From Thiobacillus sp. (GTDB lineage: Bacteria > Pseudomonadota > Gammaproteobacteria > Burkholderiales > Thiobacillaceae): a DNA stretch of 10,000 bases. Both the position numbers and the translations under genes were made by a program. Of the stretch, positions 5,521-10,000 are shown piece by piece (position 1 is the first letter of the stretch; each line of letters opens with the position of its first letter). Location of the stretch: positions 1-10,000 of the forward strand of contig JAIWOL010000155.1 of assembly GCA_020216925.1 (NCBI GenBank), read 5' to 3'. The notes beneath the pieces were generated by a model. It did no database searches. It saw nothing but the letters and a program-made list of their open reading frames with translations, and was not told where the DNA came from.

Positions 5521-6818
5521 GTTTCGATCTCGCTCACGGTCTTGGGCGGTGAAGTCAGCACGTCAGCGCCGCTTGCTGTCACGGCCACGTCGTCCTCGAT
5601 GCGGATGCCGATGTTGTGGAACGCGGCCGGCACGTCGTCGGCCGGGCGGATGTAGAGGCCGGGTTCGACGGTGAGTACATTGCCCGGCAGCAGCGGGCGC
5701 CAGTCGCCGTCGCGCTTGTATTCGCCGGCATCGTGCACGTCCAGCCCCAGCCAGTGGCCGGTGCGATGCATGTAGAAACGGTTGTACGCATTCGATTCGA
5801 TGAGGCCGTCCACCTCGCCCTTGAGCAGGCCCAGATCGACCATGCCCTGCGTCAGCACGCGCACCGCCGCATCGTGCGGCGCAATCCAGGCAGCCCCGGG
5901 ACGCACGGCGGCGATGGCGGCGGTCTGCGCGGCGAGCACGATTTCGTAGGCGTCTTTTTGCGCCGCAGAAAATTTGCCGTTGACCGGAAAGGTGCGGGTG
6001 ATGTCGGACGCGTAGCCATCGAGTTCGCAGCCTGCGTCGATGAGCAGCAGATCGCCGTCGCGCAATGTATCGCGGTTGGCAACGTAGTGCAGCACGCAGG
6101 CGTTGCCGCCGCCGGCGACGATGCTGGCGTAAGCCGGGGCCTGCGCGCCGCCGGCGCAGAAGGCGTGCAGCAGTTCGGCCTCGACTTCGTATTCGCGGCG
6201 GCCGGGTCGGGTAGCGCGCATGGCGCGGCGATGCGCCTCGGAGGCGATGGCGGCCGAGCGCCGCATCACATCGAGCTCGTGCGCATCCTTGACCAGCCGG
6301 AGTTCGTCCAGGCAGGTGCGCACGTCGAGCAGTTCCGCAGGGGCGGCGATGCCCTGCCGGGCCTTGCCGCGCACGGCATTCAGCCAGCCCAGCATGCGGG
6401 CATCCCAGGCCGGGCTGTCGCCGATGGCCCAGGCCAGCCGCGCCCGGTTGCCCAGCAGATCGGGCAGGCGCGCATCGAGCTCGGCGATGGCGTGCGCCTC
6501 GTCGAAGCCGAAGGCGGTTTGCGCCGCCGCCGGACCGTAGCGGAAGCCGTCCCAGATTTCGCGCGTCTCGTCCTTGTCGCGGCAGAACAGAATGGCACGC
6601 GGGCTCATCCCGCCCACCACGACCAGCACCGCTTCCGGTTCGGTAAAGCCGGTGAGGTGATAGAAATAGCTGTCGAAGCGGTAGGGATAATGCGTGTCGC
6701 GGTTGCGCACGGCTTCAGGCGCGGTGGCGACGACCGCGATGCCGTCGCCCAGCCAGTCGGCCAGCCGGGCACGGCGGGCGGCGTGGGACGCGAGATTGAG
6801 CGGAGCGGGTTCAGGCAT
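5505..6818 (-). CDS. pepP: Xaa-Pro aminopeptidase P (M24B)
   Basis: This 437-residue cytoplasmic metallopeptidase removes N-terminal residues that precede proline. It has the N-terminal aminopeptidase P domain (about 5-140, including YRFDSYFYHLTGF and the CRDKDETREIWDG stretch) and a C-terminal pita-bread domain. The five dinuclear-metal ligands are all visible: D261 (LLIDAG), D272 (SDITRTFP), H355 (MHRTGHWLG), E385 (VEPGLYI) and E408 (GIRIEDD), almost the same spacing as in E. coli PepP, whose length is also close. The ATG at 6818 overlaps the end of murU by 8 bp, and the stop overlaps ubiH by 16 bp. The pepP-ubiH-ubiI order is conserved in many proteobacteria; the reason for linking a peptidase with quinone synthesis is unknown. 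Confidence 0.95.
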   Translation of the reverse strand: MPEPAPLNLASHAARRARLADWLGDGIAVVATAPEAVRNRDTHYPYRFDSYFYHLTGFTEPEAVLVVVGGMSPRAILFCRDKDETREIWDGFRYGPAAAQTAFGFDEAHAIAELDARLPDLLGNRARLAWAIGDSPAWDARMLGWLNAVRGKARQGIAAPAELLDVRTCLDELRLVKDAHELDVMRRSAAIASEAHRRAMRATRPGRREYEVEAELLHAFCAGGAQAPAYASIVAGGGNACVLHYVANRDTLRDGDLLLIDAGCELDGYASDITRTFPVNGKFSAAQKDAYEIVLAAQTAAIAAVRPGAAWIAPHDAAVRVLTQGMVDLGLLKGEVDGLIESNAYNRFYMHRTGHWLGLDVHDAGEYKRDGDWRPLLPGNVLTVEPGLYIRPADDVPAAFHNIGIRIEDDVAVTASGADVLTSPPKTVSEIETWMQG

Positions 6819-7518
6819 GGGAGAGGCTTTCGTCGAGTTGGCGCAGACGTTCGGGCGTGCCTACATCGACCCAGCGGCCGCTGAAATGTTCACCCGAAAC
6901 CCGTCCGGCGTCGATGGCCAGCCGCAGCAGGGGCGCGAGCGCCGCGCGCTCGCCTGCTGGCGTGGCGTCGAACAGGCTGCGATGGTAGACGCCGATGCCC
7001 GAAAACGTGTAGCGGAAAGGGTGCGGCGTGAGCGGAGAATCGCCATTTCTGACACGCCCCCGGTCCAGCACGAAATCACCCTTGCAGTGGTGGGCGGGGT
7101 TGTCGACCAGCACCAGGTGGGCGCGGTCGCCGGCAGACGTCAGGCGCGCGCGGGGCGCATCGGCCCGCGCAAAATCATACTCGCACCAGATATCGCCGTT
7201 GACCACCACGAAACTCTCGCAGCCGATGAGCGGCAGGGCGGCGGCAATGCCGCCCGCCGTTTCCAGCGCGCCGATCTCGCGCGAATAGTCGATGCGCACC
7301 CCCCATGCCGCGCCGTTGCCCAGCGCCGCCTCGATCTGGTGTCCCAGATGCGCGTGGTTGATCACGATGTGGGTATAGCCGGCGGCGCGCAGTCGTTCGA
7401 TATGCCACACGATCAGCGGTTTGCCGCCCGCCACCAGCAAGGGCTTAGGCGTGTGGTCGGTAAGCGGCCGCATGCGCTCGCCTCGTCCGGCGGCGAGAAT
7501 CATGGCGGTCGCGGTCAA
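6811..7518 (-). CDS. murU: N-acetylmuramate alpha-1-phosphate uridylyltransferase
   Basis: This 235-residue sugar nucleotidyltransferase has the signature AMILAAGRGERMRPLTDHTPKPLL (5-28), then VVVNGDIW (104-111, metal-binding aspartate), VLVDNPAHHCKGDF and the C-terminal VSGEHFSGRWVDVGTPERL. These closely follow Pseudomonas MurU. It converts MurNAc-1-phosphate and UTP to UDP-MurNAc, feeding recovered peptidoglycan sugar back into the precursor pool without passing through fosfomycin-sensitive MurA. The upstream amgK supplies its substrate, which settles MurU over related mannose- or glucose-1-phosphate enzymes. The start is uncertain. TTG 7518 overlaps the amgK stop (TTGA) and gives a full first strand (MTATAMILAAG). 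ATG 7503 would begin directly at MILAAG, trimming residues that relatives have; neither has a clear Shine-Dalgarno. Confidence 0.92.
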   Translation of the reverse strand: MTATAMILAAGRGERMRPLTDHTPKPLLVAGGKPLIVWHIERLRAAGYTHIVINHAHLGHQIEAALGNGAAWGVRIDYSREIGALETAGGIAAALPLIGCESFVVVNGDIWCEYDFARADAPRARLTSAGDRAHLVLVDNPAHHCKGDFVLDRGRVRNGDSPLTPHPFRYTFSGIGVYHRSLFDATPAGERAALAPLLRLAIDAGRVSGEHFSGRWVDVGTPERLRQLDESLSHA

Positions 7519-8537
7519 AACGTATACCCCACTTTCAGCTCCCGCTGCTCCAGCCCATCCAGCAGATACAGCATTGGCTTCAGTTCGTCATAACGCTCGC
7601 ACACCTTGCGCAGATAGTGCATCACCCGCGGCATGTCTTGCAGATAGCCGTCCTTGCCGTCACGGTGATACAGCCGGGCAAAAATCCCCAGCACCTTGAT
7701 GTGGCGCTGCGCGCCCATCCATTCGAAATCGCGCCAGAACTCGCCGAAATCGGCCCGCACCGGCAGATGTGCGGCACGCGCCTTTTCCCAGTAGCGGATC
7801 ACCCAGTCGAGCTGCTGTTCCTCGTCCCACTGGATGTATGCGTCGCGGTAAATCGAGACGAGATCGTAGGTGATGGGGCCGTAGACGGCGTCCTGGAAGT
7901 CGAGGATGCCGGGGTTGGGCTCGGCGACCATGAGGTTGCGCGAATGCCAGTCGCGGTGGACGTAGACCTGCGGCTGGGCAAGGTTGTTGGCCAGAATGCG
8001 TTCGAAGAGTTTGTCGAGCAGCGCCTGCTGCTCGGCAGTCATCGTCACGCCCAGATGCCTGCCGACATACCACTCGGGAAAAAGCATCAATTCCCGCTTC
8101 AGCAGGGCACGGTCGTACTGCGGCAGCACGCCAGGCCGGCTGGCCTGCTGGATGCGGATGAGGGCGTCGTTCGAGGCGAGATACAGCTCGCGGGCGCGGG
8201 CCGGGCCGGCCGCAGAATCGGAGAGCGCCGCCAGATAGGTGGTATTGCCCAGATCCGTCAGCAGCAGAAAGCCCTGTTCCAGATCCTGCCCCAGCACCTG
8301 CGGCACATGCACGCCGGCGTCGGCGAACAGGCGGGCAACCGTCACGAAGGGCCGGCAGTCCTCGTGCGCCGGCGGAGCGTCCATCACGATATAATCGCGG
8401 GCTTGCGCCGTGCCTTGATTGAATCTGACGCGAAAATAGCGGCGAAAACTGGCGTCGGACGAAGCGGGGGCGATATCGAAAGCCCCCTCGCCCAGTTGCG
8501 ACGCTGCCCAGTTCTGTAAAGCCTGCAAACGATCCAC
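7515..8537 (-). CDS. amgK: N-acetylmuramate/N-acetylglucosamine anomeric kinase AmgK
   Basis: This 340-residue protein is of the aminoglycoside phosphotransferase fold and has the length usual for AmgK. The N-terminal ATP-binding lobe includes SSDASFRRYFRV (26-37) and the DAPP stretch (53-56). The catalytic loop VHRDWHSRNLM has D196, and the metal-binding D213 is in ILDFQD. The kinase puts phosphate on the anomeric carbon of free MurNAc or GlcNAc from cell-wall recycling, and MurU downstream uses the product. I chose the GTG at 8537, since GGAG lies 9 nt upstream and the protein then starts like its relatives (DRLQALQNWAASQL). The frame stays open further upstream to 8789, but that part is antisense to lptD and is not protein-like. 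It is first in the minus-strand cluster and divergent from lptD. A possible -10 TAGAAT (complement of 8572-8577) precedes it, without a good -35. Confidence 0.92.
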   Translation of the reverse strand: MDRLQALQNWAASQLGEGAFDIAPASSDASFRRYFRVRFNQGTAQARDYIVMDAPPAHEDCRPFVTVARLFADAGVHVPQVLGQDLEQGFLLLTDLGNTTYLAALSDSAAGPARARELYLASNDALIRIQQASRPGVLPQYDRALLKRELMLFPEWYVGRHLGVTMTAEQQALLDKLFERILANNLAQPQVYVHRDWHSRNLMVAEPNPGILDFQDAVYGPITYDLVSIYRDAYIQWDEEQQLDWVIRYWEKARAAHLPVRADFGEFWRDFEWMGAQRHIKVLGIFARLYHRDGKDGYLQDMPRVMHYLRKVCERYDELKPMLYLLDGLEQRELKVGYTF

Positions 8538-8582
8538 GACCCGACACTCCGAATAACCCGACAACCTGCGGATTCTACCCTT

Positions 8583-10000
8583 TTGTTCACCTTGCCCGGC
8601 CTTGCATTCGTCGTGCTGCTGCTGTCCACCTGGGGGGCCGCAGCGCAAGGTCTCGCCTTGAAAAAGGATGTCGAGCTGCGGGGTTCGGCGGCAGCCGGCA
8701 AGGATGGCCCCTTGTTCCTCACGGCGGACATGATCGAATCGACTGCGCCGAATGTCGTCGAAGCCAGCGGAAAAGTCGAGGCGCGGCAAAACGGCATGAA
8801 TTTCTACGCCAGCTGGCTGCGCTACGACACCACGCTCAACAGCCTGGATGCACGCGGCCAGGTGCGGCTCGAAGAGTCGGCGCTGCGGGTCCGGGGCGAA
8901 TCGCTCAAGTTCAATCTCGACACCTACGCCGGCGAGCTGATCAAGCCGGTTTACCAGTTACCGGAGCGGCAAAGCCGGGGCGCAGCCGAGCGCATCGATT
9001 TCATCGATCGCGACCGTTTCCATATGCAAGACGCAACCTACACCACCTGCCCGGTCGACAACGACGACTGGTTCCTCAAGGTGGATGCGCTCGACATCGA
9101 CCAGGGCCGCAACGTGGGCACCGCGCGCAACGCCTCGCTGCGTTTTCTTGGCGTGCCCATCCTCTACACGCCCTGGATGGATTTTGCGCTCAACGACGAA
9201 CGCAAGTCCGGCGTGCTGGCCCCCACCTTTGGCACCACCGAGCGCAGCGGCCTCGACATTCTGGTGCCTTATTACCTCAACCTCGCCCCCAACTACGACG
9301 CCACCCTCTACCCGCGCCTGCTGTCCAAGCGCGGCGTGCAGCTGGGCGCGGAGGTTCGCTACCTGCTGCCCGACCTGGCCGGCGAAAACCGCTTCGAATA
9401 CCTGCCCGACGACAACAAGGCCAAGCGTTCGCGCTGGAGCGTGGCGCTGAAAAACGAATACCGCATCAGCGACCGCACGCAGGCGGGCATGAACTTCAAC
9501 CGGGTGTCCGACGACGATTATTTCCGCGATCTGTCGAATCTGATCGCCGTCACCTCGCAGACACATGTCTCGCAGGAAGCCTGGTTCGTCACCCAGCGCG
9601 CAAACTGGCATGCCGATCTGCGCGCACAGCGCTTTCAGACCCTGCAGGACTCCACTGCCGCGCCGGTGGAGGAGCCCTACGACCGTCTGCCGCAGGCCCG
9701 GCTGGGCATGGCCTACAACCTGCCCTACGGCCTGGAATTCCGCCTCGACGCCGAAGCCACGCACTTCGCGCACAGCAGCAAAACCGAAGGCACCCGCGCC
9801 CTGGCCTACCCCACGCTGCGACTGCCGCTCACCAATTCGTTCGGTTTTCTCACCCCGCAGATCGGCTGGCACAGCAGCTACTATGCGCTCGACAGCAGCG
9901 CGCCGGTCGCGCGGATTTCGCGCAACCTGCCCATCTTCAGTCTCGACAGCGGCGTGGCCTTCGAACGGCCTTTCGAGTTTGCCGGCGACAGTTTCACCCA
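8583..10000 (+). CDS. lptD: LPS-assembly outer-membrane protein LptD (3' end outside window)
   Basis: The frame is open from the stop at 8517-8519 to the window end, giving about 472 residues of a usually 750-800 residue protein. A hydrophobic signal segment (FVVLLLSTWGAAAQG) is followed by an OstA-type beta-taco domain (about residues 50-130, EASGKVEARQNGMNFYAS and DARGQVRLEE). Then comes the beginning of the LptD barrel (YTTCPVDNDDWFLKVD, GVPILYTPWMDFALNDERKSG and LVPYYLNLAPNYDATLYPRLLSKRGVQ). LptD with LptE inserts lipopolysaccharide into the outer leaflet. The start is unclear: no ATG or GTG is in frame before the signal segment, and TTG 8583 is the best candidate although it lacks a clear Shine-Dalgarno and a basic n-region. 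Only one cysteine (C156) is visible; the one near the mature N-terminus of the E. coli protein is missing. It is divergent from amgK with a 45-bp gap. Confidence 0.9.
   Translation, partial: MFTLPGLAFVVLLLSTWGAAAQGLALKKDVELRGSAAAGKDGPLFLTADMIESTAPNVVEASGKVEARQNGMNFYASWLRYDTTLNSLDARGQVRLEESALRVRGESLKFNLDTYAGELIKPVYQLPERQSRGAAERIDFIDRDRFHMQDATYTTCPVDNDDWFLKVDALDIDQGRNVGTARNASLRFLGVPILYTPWMDFALNDERKSGVLAPTFGTTERSGLDILVPYYLNLAPNYDATLYPRLLSKRGVQLGAEVRYLLPDLAGENRFEYLPDDNKAKRSRWSVALKNEYRISDRTQAGMNFNRVSDDDYFRDLSNLIAVTSQTHVSQEAWFVTQRANWHADLRAQRFQTLQDSTAAPVEEPYDRLPQARLGMAYNLPYGLEFRLDAEATHFAHSSKTEGTRALAYPTLRLPLTNSFGFLTPQIGWHSSYYALDSSAPVARISRNLPIFSLDSGVAFERPFEFAGDSFT

Noticed and set aside
4267..6884. 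Long plus-strand frames (462 and 422 residues) opposite ubiH and pepP
   Set aside because: High-GC antisense shadows. The minus strand carries clear catalytic motifs of UbiH and PepP, and the plus frames have no ribosome binding site or recognisable motif.
8958..9872. 304-residue minus-strand frame opposite lptD
   Set aside because: The plus strand encodes unmistakable LptD sequence over the same bases; the minus frame is a codon-bias shadow.

Overview
The window is GC-rich, densely packed chromosomal DNA from a Gram-negative bacterium, most likely a betaproteobacterium. The evidence is an LPS-export outer-membrane protein (LptD), ubiquinone hydroxylases in the proteobacterial pepP-ubiH-ubiI order, a periplasmic DsbC, and the AmgK/MurU muramic acid salvage pair. 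I could not run a search, so the genus is open; a Thiobacillus-like or related respiratory betaproteobacterium would fit. No mobile element, rRNA, tRNA or CRISPR array is visible.

Left part (1-1829), a probable nitrogen-oxide stress block. It holds the C-terminal end of an NnrS-family membrane protein (+), a MarR-type repressor with an unusual four-cysteine tail (-), and a divergent secreted c-type cytochrome of the P460/c'-beta family (+). The 114 bp between repressor and cytochrome carry a near-consensus sigma70 promoter for the cytochrome. Two related 23-bp inverted repeats flank that promoter, one just upstream of its -35 box and the other over its expected transcription start. This looks like a self-contained, autoregulated redox or NO-responsive switch and is the most interesting part of the window.

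Central and right part (1853-8537), seven minus-strand genes in one apparent operon, transcribed amgK - murU - pepP - ubiH - ubiI-like - dsbC - class I methyltransferase. Neighbours overlap or are separated by at most 29 bp, so translational coupling is likely. AmgK phosphorylates free MurNAc or GlcNAc at the anomeric carbon and MurU makes the UDP-sugar, which together recycle peptidoglycan. PepP is a proline aminopeptidase. The two flavin monooxygenases hydroxylate the ubiquinone ring. DsbC isomerises periplasmic disulfides. The last gene is an S-adenosylmethionine methyltransferase of unknown substrate.

Right end (8583-10000): lptD, divergent from amgK and cut by the window edge. It has no ATG or GTG at a sensible place, and TTG at 8583 is the best available start. 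Apart from 506-659 (between converging genes, nothing recognised), no gene-free stretch exceeds about 115 bp.
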